Part shown: in pieces, positions 42,215 to 51,599 of the stretch | How positions within the stretch are numbered: position 1 is the first letter of the stretch | Layout: every line of letters starts with the position of its first letter | Assembly (NCBI RefSeq): GCF_900640175.1 | Contig: NZ_CAAAJC010000001.1 | Coordinates: 124,001-188,000 of the forward strand | Direction of reading: 5' to 3' | Length of the DNA stretch: 64,000 nucleotides | DNA from: Legionella sp. W10-070 | Lineage (GTDB): Bacteria > Pseudomonadota > Gammaproteobacteria > Legionellales > Legionellaceae | The notes under the pieces: model-generated | Seen by the model: the letters and a program-made list of their open reading frames with translations, nothing else | Told to the model about the DNA's origin: nothing | Databases searched by the model: none | Made by a program: the position numbers and the translations under genes

Positions 42215-43609
42215 TTAAAGCGATTCTTTAATGCCAGAGCCCTCTTCCTGCTCTTCATCTTGCAGTTCTTCTTTAATTTCTACGACCTTCTCTTTTTTTT
42301 CTTTGCTCTCTGTTTCTCCTTCGCTCTCCTCGTCCTCCTCTTCAGGCACCAGTGGCTTTATCGAGGGCTTCATAGCGAGAGACTGCTTACTTTCTTCCAT
42401 CTCAATTTTCATCACTTTCGCCATACTGCTTAAGTGATGCCTGACTTCCATTTCATCAATTTTTTTAAATACAATCGCATCCTCTGTAATTTGCCTATCT
42501 ACTTTGGCTTGTTCGGTTTGCAGTGACTTCTGTTCGTGATAAGTTTTGAATCCTAAAATACCTGCAGTAACACCCGCAATAGCCAGTGAAGCCACGGTGA
42601 CTGCTATCACTGCTGCTAATGGAATCCCTATACCCGGAATAATTAAAGCCAATGCAGCCATGGCTAATCCCAAGCCTGCGAAAGAAGCCGCATAGCCTGC
42701 TCCTTTAATCCATTTAGCCTCACCAGGATGAGGTTTCTTATTGCCGTTTGCTTTATCATGAATATTCGCAAATTCACGCGCCCCTAATTCTTTAGTCTTA
42801 AATTCAGAGTAAAGTTCGGCGCTTTCCTTGGAGAAATCAACTGCCCCATAACCTAAAACAGCAGCTCCCAATACCAGACCAGGAATAACCAAAGGAGGAA
42901 AAGCAAGACCTAGCACGGCGGCTGCAGCTATAAGTAATACTCCCCCGCCCATCCATGCCACATCCTTTAATAATTTTTTATGGCTATTGGCTTCTTTTAA
43001 ATAGGATAAACGGCTATCTGCCAGTAAGCGGGTATTTTGCTCGACCAGAGCCATTGATGCAAAATTTGCCAAATTCTGATACGATTCCTTCTCTAGAAGT
43101 GCTTTAATCCATGCATTTCTATGCGACTCGAATTTCGTTTTATCTGATTGATTAACTAATAAATCAAGTTCTTCATTCCAGTCTTTAAAAAGAGCATGCT
43201 TTTTAAACCATGCGGGTAGCGCTTCAGTTAATTTTGTCCGATTGTCTAAATTCACTTGTTGTAAAAATTGATGTAGTTTGTTAAAAAAACGATATTTATC
43301 AAGTAAATTATTCAGATCACCCTGTAAGTCAAGATGATTTTTTAAACTGGCAATCAATTGATCCAGGCGTTTTTGATGCATTAGAAACGTTTCTTTGGAA
43401 TCAGCTCCAAGCATTCCCTGCATAGCCTCTTTGGCTATCAAAAGAAGATTTTTCTGAAGTGCTACCGCCTCGTTTGTCGGGCGATAGTTATCAACTATAT
43501 CCTGAGTAATTGCATGAATCTGGTGGTAGATATTAGTTGCTACAGTTAGTTCTCGCTCCAACGCAGCCCGATTAAATAGCTCGATTTTTTCATTTAAATG
43601 TTGCGGCAT
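42215..43609 (-). CDS. Candidate Dot/Icm-type effector: membrane hairpins plus acidic C-terminus
   Basis: The 464-residue protein has a helical, probably coiled-coil N-terminal half (residues 1-210) and two long hydrophobic regions (about 222-258 and 305-350), each able to form a membrane hairpin. The C-terminal tail is highly charged, with EEEDEESEGETESKE and EELQDEEQEEGSG in the last 45 residues. Glu-rich blocks close to the C-terminus are a known signal of many Legionella Dot/Icm substrates. No enzymatic motif is seen. An antisense frame at 42231-42437 is an artefact of the acidic codons. Confidence 0.75.
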   Translation of the reverse strand: MPQHLNEKIELFNRAALERELTVATNIYHQIHAITQDIVDNYRPTNEAVALQKNLLLIAKEAMQGMLGADSKETFLMHQKRLDQLIASLKNHLDLQGDLNNLLDKYRFFNKLHQFLQQVNLDNRTKLTEALPAWFKKHALFKDWNEELDLLVNQSDKTKFESHRNAWIKALLEKESYQNLANFASMALVEQNTRLLADSRLSYLKEANSHKKLLKDVAWMGGGVLLIAAAAVLGLAFPPLVIPGLVLGAAVLGYGAVDFSKESAELYSEFKTKELGAREFANIHDKANGNKKPHPGEAKWIKGAGYAASFAGLGLAMAALALIIPGIGIPLAAVIAVTVASLAIAGVTAGILGFKTYHEQKSLQTEQAKVDRQITEDAIVFKKIDEMEVRHHLSSMAKVMKIEMEESKQSLAMKPSIKPLVPEEEDEESEGETESKEKKEKVVEIKEELQDEEQEEGSGIKESL

Positions 43610-43749
43610 GAGTTAAATTCCTGCTTTAATTGGTTGAATTATAGCCTATAGCAATAGTTTAAATAGGATCATTAAACTAATTTTTCATTGAAGTTGTATC
43701 AATAAGAAAAGAAAATTAGCTTATAATAAATTTTGGGGTTTATAAAAAA

Positions 43750-44613
43750 ATGCCTATAACACGAGAAGTCCCTTCTTTGAAGCAATTAGCCGCTAAAGAA
43801 TTAAAAAAATCCGATCCCCTTCAACTTTTCAGATTATTTAACTACAAAGAAAAATACTTTGAAATCTATCAAAATTATATTCAACCTATGTTTGATAGAG
43901 CAAGAGAAAAGCAAACTAACGACTATAAAGCGGAAGTACAAAAAAGAAATCGAAAAGTTAGCGATTGTAAGAATGACCTTAACTCTAACCATTGTTTTCC
44001 TAAAACCTCAGGTTTAGTCTCTAGTGTTTTTTTAACTCTTTTATACTTGGGTATTTATTTTTTGCTCAAAACAAATGGGATGATGGATGTCTCAACTCAG
44101 GTAACCTGGATTGCGATAACCCCTGTTATTTTTATCGTAGGAACCTGTTTAGGTTTCTGCTGCAGCCCGCTTCTAGCCATTTTTTTAGCTAATTGCTGTA
44201 CTCCTACTGTCTCAAAACCCAAAGAAATTGATTTAGAGGAGGTGATAGTTTCTTCTATAATTGAAGAGAAACTCTCTCAGGCAATAGAAGCCAGAAACAC
44301 TCTGAATTGTACTTATCATGACAAAGATCATAAGACAAGAAAAGGGGTTATTGAGCCCTATCACTATGGAATTTTAGACGCAACGGAACAATTGCATTGT
44401 TATCAAACAGAGAGTCAGAGTGAGCCAGAAGAGCCTCCGCAATGGAAAAACTTCAAGTTGGCTGAAATTCAAGCCGTTTCAACAAACCGATATTCACGTT
44501 TCCAGCCTAGAGACAGTTATGATCCTGAAAACTCAAACTACACAAGAATAGAAAAATCAGTCGATCCTGACTATTCTGACGATTTTTTCCCTGCATTTAC
44601 TAAGAATACCTGA
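43750..44613 (+). CDS. Membrane-hairpin protein with WYL-like C-terminal domain
   Basis: The 287-residue protein has a charged helical start (1-80), two membrane helices (about 87-106 and 118-148) and a C-terminal soluble part. The stretch KGVIEPYHYGIL, then LHCYQT, then WKNFKLAEIQAVS (about 198-245) matches the pattern of small WYL-like ligand or nucleic-acid sensing domains. The start has a weak ribosome binding site. Function is unknown. A membrane-bound sensor or an effector-like protein are both possible. Confidence 0.65.
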   Translation: MPITREVPSLKQLAAKELKKSDPLQLFRLFNYKEKYFEIYQNYIQPMFDRAREKQTNDYKAEVQKRNRKVSDCKNDLNSNHCFPKTSGLVSSVFLTLLYLGIYFLLKTNGMMDVSTQVTWIAITPVIFIVGTCLGFCCSPLLAIFLANCCTPTVSKPKEIDLEEVIVSSIIEEKLSQAIEARNTLNCTYHDKDHKTRKGVIEPYHYGILDATEQLHCYQTESQSEPEEPPQWKNFKLAEIQAVSTNRYSRFQPRDSYDPENSNYTRIEKSVDPDYSDDFFPAFTKNT

Positions 44614-44629
44614 CAACCTATACACAATC

Positions 44630-44767
44630 TTATCCACAGAATCTGTGGATAAGGAAAGCAAAGCAAACTATTTAAAATAGTAAATAGTTCTTTATTCTCA
44701 AGTGGTTAACAGGTAGAAGTATCAGATATTTATCATTTTGGGGTATAGGATGCAAAAATTATCCACA
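44630..44767. other. Cluster of three perfect DnaA boxes
   Basis: TTATCCACA occurs at 44630-44638, as its inverse TGTGGATAA at 44644-44652, and again at 44759-44767. The first two form a perfect 23-base palindrome. An AT-rich stretch lies between. No gene lies between 44614 and 45041, where a REP-like pair is the only other feature. The dnaA gene is not in the window, so this could be a DnaA-titrating site, a DnaA-regulated promoter or part of an origin. Confidence 0.7.
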
Positions 44768-44883
44768 AGGAGGGATGCGTAAAGCAAAGCAAAACCGGGT
44801 TGGTCATTTTAACAAATAAAAAAATGAAAAGAAACTATATTTGTAATTTCCTATCATGATTTTAATCTGGCTTAATTCAAGTA

Positions 44884-45002
44884 GCCTTGATGAAGCGCAG
44901 CGTAATCAAGGTTTTATTAATGTAACCCCATCAATTACTGCAGGGCTATAATGGTTAATTATCACACACGAAATACCTTGATTACGCTGCGCTTCATCAA
45001 GG
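44884..45002. repeat. REP-like inverted pair, family C
   Basis: The 28-base arms at 44884-44911 and 44975-45002 are perfect inverted copies (CCTTGATGAAGCGCAGCGTA core). Each arm alone can also form a CCTTGAT/ATCAAGG hairpin. They lie just after the end of gltX and may act in 3'-end stabilisation or termination. Confidence 0.7.
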
Positions 45003-45041
45003 CTGCATTTGCTAATGATTAGAGATCCATTTATTCCTCTA

Positions 45042-46457
45042 TTATTGACTATTGGCGGCACGTTCCCGAAGCCGCTGTAAACTCTGTTCCAAACGGACTA
45101 ATGTCCGCCTTTTGCCAAGCAGTTTAAGCGTCATATCAATGGCAGGTGAGTTACTGCTGCCAGTAACTGCCACTCGCAAAGGCTGAGCTGTTTTACTCAT
45201 ATTAATGTTATATTCAGCACTGACATTATTGATGCATTCCTGCAATGCATCCCTTTCCCAGTTATCCAGCCGCACAAATTGTTCATACAATGATTCAAGA
45301 GGGGCTAAAATAACAGGGCGCAGATGCTTTTTGACCGCTTCCTCATCATACTCAATGTCATCCTGATAGAAATAGAGACTTTTCCTACAAATCTCAACGA
45401 GCGTTTTACAACGCTCGGCCTGGATAGCAACCAAGTCAACTAAAGAGGGGCCTTGGCTAAAGTCAATGGCTTGTTGTTCAAAATGCCACCTTAATGCCTT
45501 TGCAACCTCTTCCGGGGAATCACTTTTTTGGTAATGCTGATTTAACCAATTTAATTTCTCATAATTAAAGCTTGATACTCCCCGACTGACACTTTTCAAA
45601 TCAAAGCTGGCAATCATTTCAGCAACGCTGAAAATCTCCTGATCACCATGAGACCACCCCAGGCGCACCAGATAATTCAATAAGGCATGAGGCAAAAAAC
45701 CGAGCTCCTTAAACTGTAAAACGCTAACAGCACCATGACGTTTGGATAAACGCTTGCCATCATCCCCCAGAATCATGGGTAAGTGTGCAAAGACAGGGAC
45801 CGGGGCATTTAATGCCTTAAACAAATTGATTTGCCTTGGCGTATTATTAATATGATCATCCCCACGAATTACATGGGTGATTTCCATATCCCAATCGTCA
45901 ATTACCACTGCAAAATTATAGGTAGGATGACCATCAGAACGAACAAGAATCAAATCATCCAATTCACTATTATCAATATGAATTTCTCCATAAACTTCAT
46001 CCTTAAAGGAAACAACACCGGATTGAGGATTCTTGAACCGTAATACATGAGGGGCATCAGTGGCTGGTAAGTTCTTATCTCTGCAATGACCATCATAACG
46101 AGGCTTCTCTTTGGCAGTTAATTGCGCTTCACGCAATGCCTCAAGCCTGTCCTTACTGCATACACAACGATAAGCCTTCCCCTCTTCTAACAGTTTTTTA
46201 GCAATTTCCTGATAACGAGGATAACGCTTGCTTTGATAGAAAGGACCCTGATTATGATCGAGCCCTAACCATTTCATACCCTCCAGAATAGCTTCTACTG
46301 ATTCCTTTGTAGAGCGTTCCTGATCGGTGTCTTCTATTCTCAATATGAATTCGCCCTGATGATGTCTTGCGAATAACCAGGAGAATAAAGCGGTACGCAC
46401 ACCGCCAACATGAAGATAACCCGTAGGACTGGGGGCAAAGCGAGTTCTGACAACCAT
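45042..46457 (-). CDS. gltX: Glutamyl-tRNA synthetase
   Basis: The 471-residue class I synthetase shows the HIGH-equivalent PSPTGYLHVGG near residues 8-18 and the KMSKS-equivalent GKRLSKRHGAVSV. It charges tRNA-Glu. ATG 46457 is chosen because GGAG lies about 7 bases upstream and the family N-terminus starts MVVRTRFAPSP. Two further in-frame ATGs upstream would lengthen it by up to 7 residues. It diverges from letS. Confidence 0.96.
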   Translation of the reverse strand: MVVRTRFAPSPTGYLHVGGVRTALFSWLFARHHQGEFILRIEDTDQERSTKESVEAILEGMKWLGLDHNQGPFYQSKRYPRYQEIAKKLLEEGKAYRCVCSKDRLEALREAQLTAKEKPRYDGHCRDKNLPATDAPHVLRFKNPQSGVVSFKDEVYGEIHIDNSELDDLILVRSDGHPTYNFAVVIDDWDMEITHVIRGDDHINNTPRQINLFKALNAPVPVFAHLPMILGDDGKRLSKRHGAVSVLQFKELGFLPHALLNYLVRLGWSHGDQEIFSVAEMIASFDLKSVSRGVSSFNYEKLNWLNQHYQKSDSPEEVAKALRWHFEQQAIDFSQGPSLVDLVAIQAERCKTLVEICRKSLYFYQDDIEYDEEAVKKHLRPVILAPLESLYEQFVRLDNWERDALQECINNVSAEYNINMSKTAQPLRVAVTGSSNSPAIDMTLKLLGKRRTLVRLEQSLQRLRERAANSQ

Positions 46458-46765
46458 TAAATGCTCCATTGTAAGCAAATAAATAATCGCGCTATAATAT
46501 CTAACTTTCCCGGCAACGCAAAACTAACGCATGGGTTTTTTCATTTTGCTTTTCATACCAGCACCCTTTGTTAGCTCTTCCGAAAGAGAGAGATTCATCA
46601 ATTTAAACAACGGAATGCGTTATTACATGCCTTACAGTTTGCTAAGCTTAGCTTAGATGCAGATTTTTAAATTACAAGTTTGACATTATCTCTAAGAGAT
46701 CAGGGCAGAGTTTGCAGGAAATTTAATGTGTTTATAGTACTTAAATTTGACAACGGGTGCCAAAA
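46458..46765. other. Divergent intergenic region between gltX and letS
   Basis: These 308 bases must carry both promoters. A TATTAT-like box about 40 bases before gltX and a TTGCAG-N17-TAGTAC pair about 45 bases before letS are weak candidates. A perfect TCTCTAAGAGA palindrome and a CTAAGCTTAG palindrome are present. No small gene was found. Confidence 0.4.
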
Positions 46766-49501
46766 ATGAAACGTCTTGGCATCAAATACCAACTTCGAAT
46801 CACCACAATGATTCCAGTTTTGCTGGTTGCCCTTTTGTTTGCCGTCTTTTATAACGGCCAATTTAATAAAGACCTCAATCAGCACATGTCAGGACTCGGT
46901 GAAGCCTATATTCGCCAACTGCTGCCTGCCGCACAATTTGCCATGATGCATAATGACATGAAAACGTTGCAAGGTCTGATTAATGCTTCAACGATAAACC
47001 CTGAGGTCAAGGCGCTTGCATTTTATAATGCCCAAGGGCATTTATTGGCTTATCGGGGTGGAAAACATTCCATTCATCTTTCTTTCAAACCTGCCCCTTT
47101 CAGCGGCGACTACGTAGAAAGCAAGCAGATGAAGCCTTACACCATTAACTTCCTGGCGCCAATTACTATTCCCAAGTTTAATCTGTACTCTTCAAGCGCT
47201 TTGCAGGAAGCAGTCAATGCTAACTCTGATGCTTATGATATTTTAGGATGGCTCTCTCTCGATATCGATACCCAATCCATGCTCATTAAACGATATCAAA
47301 TGTATATCATCACTATTTTCATTACTCTGTTGGGATTATTGATGAGCTTGACTATCCATTATTTTCTATCAAAACGGATTTATAAACCCGTATCACGCCT
47401 GCGGCGGAGTATGAAACAAATTCTTAGCAATGAGTTTGAAACCCATATCAACACCACCAGCTCTGGTGAATTAGGTTTGATTGAAAAAGGCTGCGCCCAT
47501 TTGCAAAAACAATATCTGAATACCATAAATGATTTAAATCACCATATTGAAGTAGCTACTGCCGATCTACAACAAAGCCTGGAGTTATTGGAAGAAAAGA
47601 ATATTGAATTATCACTTGAAAAAAAGAAATGTGAAGAAAAAAGCAGGCAAAAATCAGAGTTCATTGCCAACATGAGCCATGAAATCAGAAACCCTATGAA
47701 TGGGGTCATCGGCTTTACCAACGTATTATTAGAATCCAAATTGGATAGCTTGCAGGTTGATTATGTAAAAACCATTAAATCCTCAGCCCAGGACCTGCTA
47801 ACCATTATTAATGATATTCTCGATTACTCCAAGATGGATGCTGGAAAATTACATTTGGATTGTATTCCATTGGATATTCGTAGCTGTATTGATGAAGTGT
47901 TGGCTCTCGCTGCGCCTAATGCGCATAAAAAAGGCATTGACCTTATCCCTGCTACGCAAGTCAGTGTGCCCAGAAAAGTACTTGGCGATCCTATTCGCCT
48001 GAAACAGATTATTACCAACCTGATAAGCAATGCAGTGAAATTTACTGATCATGGTTATGTCTTAATCCGCACCTGCATTGAACAGGAATCAGATAAGGAT
48101 TATACGCTCTGCTTATCAGTGACCGATACAGGAATTGGCATCCCTGCTGAGGACCAACCGAAACTGTTTACCGCGTTTAACCAGGCGGATGTGACTATTA
48201 CCCGGCGTTTTGGTGGTTCAGGATTAGGTCTGGTTATTTGTAAAAAACTTACAGAACAAATGCATGGACGCATTTCACTAACCAGCGAACTCAATAAAGG
48301 CTCCACTTTTTCGGTACATTTGAAACTTGAAAAACTGGCAGCCTATGAAATTGAAAAAGAGCAAAGCCAGCGTTTTGACAATCTCAAGGTGCTTTGTTTT
48401 GATGATAATCCTTTGTATCTGGAAGCCATGTGTAACGGACTGGGCCATTGGGGAATTGAATGTGTGCGTGTCACAGCATTTAATCAGCTTGAAAAAGCAT
48501 TTAACACTTATAAGGACTGTTCTCTGGCCTTCATTAATGTTAATGAAGGCTGTGAAAAACAAGTCGCCCATGTTTTACGTAAACAATCCATTCCTTGCGT
48601 GTTAGTTTCAAAATGGATCATTCATAATCCCCAGTCTCTGGGAGCCAAAGCCTTTTTATTTAAGCCCATCAGTATTCAAAAGCTTTATGAGATTATTGAG
48701 TCCCTGCTAAATGAAGCATCACAATCCATAAACGCAAACCAGGAACTGGATAATTTACGAGCCCAGCTTCGCCTGGCTCATCCTGAACTATTAATTGCTG
48801 AAGATAACCCGGTCAATCGCATGCTATTGTCTTCCTTATTGAGTGAAAATTCCCATATTGAAACGGTAGACAATGGGGAAGAAGCAGTTACAGCTTGTCA
48901 TAGCAAACGTTATAATGCCATTTTACTGGATTTACAGATGCCCAAACTCAATGGCCTTGAGGCAGCAAGTCTGATTCGTCGTGAATCCATGTTAAACAAG
49001 CAAACCCCTATTATCGTCATCAGTGCAGATAGTAGTCATTTAAGCAAAGAAAAATTAAAGAAAGCCGGAATAGATTTTTGCTTACAAAAACCAATAGATG
49101 AAACACAGCTGCTGAATTACCTGCTGCGCATCGTAAAAAAATCAAAATCAGCCGCTATTGATTGGCAGCTTTGTGTACAGAAAGTCTCAGGAAATCAGGC
49201 ATTGGCAGAAGAGTTTCTTGCGCGTTTTGTGGAAGAATTACGTAAAAACAGAGAAGAGTTTATTCAGCTTTTAAATAAAAAAGATATCAAAGGCCTGGAA
49301 TCTATTGCTCACAAATTACATGGTGCCTGTTGTTTCTGCGGGGTTCCCCAGCTGCAAACCCAGGTGGTTCGCCTGGAAAAACAGGCAAAAGCAGCAAAAC
49401 AGGTCGACGAATTGAAAAACACCTTTGCAGAGCTCATTCAGAGCATTGACGAAGTCATCGATGAATTCGACAATCTATATCAAGTTAGTCCTTTTGATTA
49501 G
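46766..49501 (+). CDS. letS: Tripartite hybrid sensor histidine kinase (LetS/GacS/BarA family)
   Basis: The product has 911 residues. Helix 1 (about 10-28), a periplasmic sensor region, helix 2 (about 177-197) and a HAMP domain are followed by the kinase: His305 in ANMSHEIRNPMNGV and ATP-binding boxes DTGIGIP and GGSGLGL. Next come a degenerate first receiver (no Asp in FINVNEG), a second receiver with Asp722 in LLDLQMP, and an Hpt domain with His849 in IAHKLHGACC. In Legionella, LetS phosphorylates LetA to control the replicative/transmissive switch, including flagella. A GTG at 46757 is an alternative start. Confidence 0.92.
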   Translation: MKRLGIKYQLRITTMIPVLLVALLFAVFYNGQFNKDLNQHMSGLGEAYIRQLLPAAQFAMMHNDMKTLQGLINASTINPEVKALAFYNAQGHLLAYRGGKHSIHLSFKPAPFSGDYVESKQMKPYTINFLAPITIPKFNLYSSSALQEAVNANSDAYDILGWLSLDIDTQSMLIKRYQMYIITIFITLLGLLMSLTIHYFLSKRIYKPVSRLRRSMKQILSNEFETHINTTSSGELGLIEKGCAHLQKQYLNTINDLNHHIEVATADLQQSLELLEEKNIELSLEKKKCEEKSRQKSEFIANMSHEIRNPMNGVIGFTNVLLESKLDSLQVDYVKTIKSSAQDLLTIINDILDYSKMDAGKLHLDCIPLDIRSCIDEVLALAAPNAHKKGIDLIPATQVSVPRKVLGDPIRLKQIITNLISNAVKFTDHGYVLIRTCIEQESDKDYTLCLSVTDTGIGIPAEDQPKLFTAFNQADVTITRRFGGSGLGLVICKKLTEQMHGRISLTSELNKGSTFSVHLKLEKLAAYEIEKEQSQRFDNLKVLCFDDNPLYLEAMCNGLGHWGIECVRVTAFNQLEKAFNTYKDCSLAFINVNEGCEKQVAHVLRKQSIPCVLVSKWIIHNPQSLGAKAFLFKPISIQKLYEIIESLLNEASQSINANQELDNLRAQLRLAHPELLIAEDNPVNRMLLSSLLSENSHIETVDNGEEAVTACHSKRYNAILLDLQMPKLNGLEAASLIRRESMLNKQTPIIVISADSSHLSKEKLKKAGIDFCLQKPIDETQLLNYLLRIVKKSKSAAIDWQLCVQKVSGNQALAEEFLARFVEELRKNREEFIQLLNKKDIKGLESIAHKLHGACCFCGVPQLQTQVVRLEKQAKAAKQVDELKNTFAELIQSIDEVIDEFDNLYQVSPFD

Positions 49502-49504
49502 ATT

Positions 49505-49665
49505 AGGGTTTGTTGACAATTGGAGCCAGAGCCTATGTTCCGCGCTTTATGCGCGGAATCTAGTCTCAAACCTTGTCAAGAGGATGGGTAGTTTCGTGTG
49601 GTTTGCGTGGATCCCGCGCATAAAGCGCGGGAAGTGGGCAGTTTAAGTTGAAATGTCAACAGACT
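49505..49665. repeat. Dispersed repeat element, family A (diverged copy)
   Basis: A CCGCGCTTTATGCGCGG hairpin (about 49539-49556) and CCCGCGCATAAAGCGCGGG (about 49613-49631) are inverted relatives of each other. They lie between TTGACAATTGG and TTGAAATGTCAACA ends. The core GCGCTTTATGCGCGG is shared with 6153-6255 and 42014-42183. Confidence 0.6.
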
Positions 49666-49702
49666 CTAATATGGCAAAAAATTACAACACCAGGGAGAAA
49701 TC

Positions 49703-50938
49703 ATGGCAGTTAAAAACGCAATCTATGCTCAATCAGGGGGGGTCACCGCTGTTATTAATGCTTCAGCTTGTGGCGTTATACAAACAGCCCGACTGTATCC
49801 AGAAAAAATAGGGAAAGTATATGCCGCACAAAATGGTATTATTGGCGCATTAAATGAGCAATTGATTGATACCTCACTAGAGAGTGACGACGATATTGCA
49901 AAACTGATGCATACTCCTTCTGGTGCTTTTGGTTCATGTCGCTATAAATTAAAAGACAGCGGCGCAGAATACCAACGGCTAATTGAGGTTTTCAAAGCCC
50001 ACAACATTGGTTACTTTTTTTACAATGGTGGGGGAGATTCTCAGGACACAGCATTTAAAGTATCAAAGTTAGGCAGTGATATGGACTATCCAATCACCTG
50101 CATAGGTATTCCCAAAACGGTGGATAATGATTTACCCTTTACCGATGCTTGCCCCGGATTTGGATCAGTTGCCAAATACGTAGCTGTATCAACGTTGGAA
50201 GCTGGCTTTGATGTCGCCTCCATGGCCGCTTCGTCAACAAAAGTTTTTATTCTTGAAGTCATGGGACGTCATGCCGGCTGGATAGCTGCTGCAAGTGGTT
50301 TGGCTGGCAGTACAGCAAAAGAACCACCGCATATTATTTTATTCCCTGAAATCCCCTTCAAACAACAACAATTCTTAAGCAAAGTCGATGAATGCGTTAA
50401 ACAATATGGCTATTGTGTGATTGTTGTCTCCGAAGGTATTCGTAATGAACAGGGACAATTTTTAAGCGATGCGGGATTGAGAGACGCCTTTGGCCATGCT
50501 CAGTTGGGAGGTGTAGCACCTGTTATTGCCCAATTAGTAAAAAGCGAACTGGGACATAAGTACCATTGGGCTGTAGCAGATTATTTACAACGGGCAGCAA
50601 GACATATTGCTTCTCAAGTTGATCTCGAACAAGCCTATGCTTTAGGGAAAGCAGCAGTCGAACTCGCTTTGGAAGGCCATAATGCGATTATGCCCATTAT
50701 AAAACGCGAACAAGATTCCCCCTATCGCTGGACTATTAGCCATGTAGCATTGGCTGATGTAGCCAATCAGGAGAAAACCATGCCTGCAGACTTCATTAGC
50801 GAGGATGGGATGGGAATCACTGAAACCTGTCGTCGCTATTTGGCACCTTTGATTCAGGGGGAAGCCTATCCACCGTACCACAATGGTCTTCCAGAGTATG
50901 TACGACTCAAAAACAGGCTTGTAGAACAAAAACTTTAG
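49703..50938 (+). CDS. pfp: Pyrophosphate-type 6-phosphofructokinase
   Basis: The 411-residue protein belongs to the PFK fold: AQSGGVTAVINAS phosphate loop, GIPKTVDNDLPFTDACPGFGS catalytic region written at residues 134-154, and MGRHAGWIAA sugar-binding loop. PKTVDND, with Lys instead of Gly-Thr-Ile, is the pattern of PPi users. The usual GGDDS or GGNDS motif reads GGGDS. It interconverts fructose 6-phosphate and fructose 1,6-bisphosphate. A GGGAGAAATC ribosome binding site precedes the start. Confidence 0.9.
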   Translation: MAVKNAIYAQSGGVTAVINASACGVIQTARLYPEKIGKVYAAQNGIIGALNEQLIDTSLESDDDIAKLMHTPSGAFGSCRYKLKDSGAEYQRLIEVFKAHNIGYFFYNGGGDSQDTAFKVSKLGSDMDYPITCIGIPKTVDNDLPFTDACPGFGSVAKYVAVSTLEAGFDVASMAASSTKVFILEVMGRHAGWIAAASGLAGSTAKEPPHIILFPEIPFKQQQFLSKVDECVKQYGYCVIVVSEGIRNEQGQFLSDAGLRDAFGHAQLGGVAPVIAQLVKSELGHKYHWAVADYLQRAARHIASQVDLEQAYALGKAAVELALEGHNAIMPIIKREQDSPYRWTISHVALADVANQEKTMPADFISEDGMGITETCRRYLAPLIQGEAYPPYHNGLPEYVRLKNRLVEQKL

Positions 50939-50977
50939 AATCCGCTGTGAGGCCTGGCAAAGTCAGAGGATGTGTTA

Positions 50978-51397
50978 TTAATAATCCACTACTCTGCAGG
51001 TTGATGGACGGTATTGGAGACGTAACGTCCCCTCATTGCATGTCCAGGTCAATTCACCATTCGCCTGCAAGGTAGGAACCAATAAAATAGTACCATCGCC
51101 CGCTGCAGGCGTATAATTAATGGAAATCACTCCGTTAGCGCCAATGAGAATTGAACTGACATTAGCAGTAGGTGCAGGACTTATATAACCCGTAGCCTCC
51201 TGGTTAACAGGGAACGCATTGGTAGTCATCACCGTCTCCTCTACTGCCACTTTGGCTGCTGAAGCCATATTGAGCCCCTCAACCACCCTGGCCCTTATAA
51301 TCTGTTCCCTGTAAGCAGGAACTGCAATTGATAAAAGAATCCCCAGGATTGCAATCACAATCATTAATTCAATAAGCGTGAACCCTTTTTGTTTCAA
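50978..51397 (-). CDS. pilA: Type IV pilin
   Basis: The 139-residue prepilin has the short basic leader and cleavage site KQKG/FTLIELMIVIAILGILLSI, with Glu5 of the mature protein. A globular domain follows with a C-terminal Cys pair (CNEG...STCR) that can form the D-loop disulphide. It is convergent with pfp and stands alone. Which Legionella pilin (pilA or pilE paralogue) it corresponds to cannot be decided. Confidence 0.92.
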   Translation of the reverse strand: MKQKGFTLIELMIVIAILGILLSIAVPAYREQIIRARVVEGLNMASAAKVAVEETVMTTNAFPVNQEATGYISPAPTANVSSILIGANGVISINYTPAAGDGTILLVPTLQANGELTWTCNEGTLRLQYRPSTCRVVDY

Positions 51398-51599
51398 GGT
51401 AATCCCCCACCGACAATAACAATTTTAAAAAGCTATCATATCCCACAAACAGGCAATACCAAAGCGTATTTACACCCCTGATCTTTGAAAATGTGATGAC
51501 CTTGATCTGGATTTTATCTGCTATTTGCAGGTTTTATAGGCAATAAAAGCAAATTTGCGATAAAATACACCCTTTAATCAGTTTTCAGGTTGTAAGAAT

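Noticed and set aside
42231-42437. 68-residue serine-rich plus-strand frame
   Set aside because: It is the antisense of the Glu/Lys-rich tail of the effector-like protein; the Ser/Leu richness is a by-product of GAA/GAG codons.
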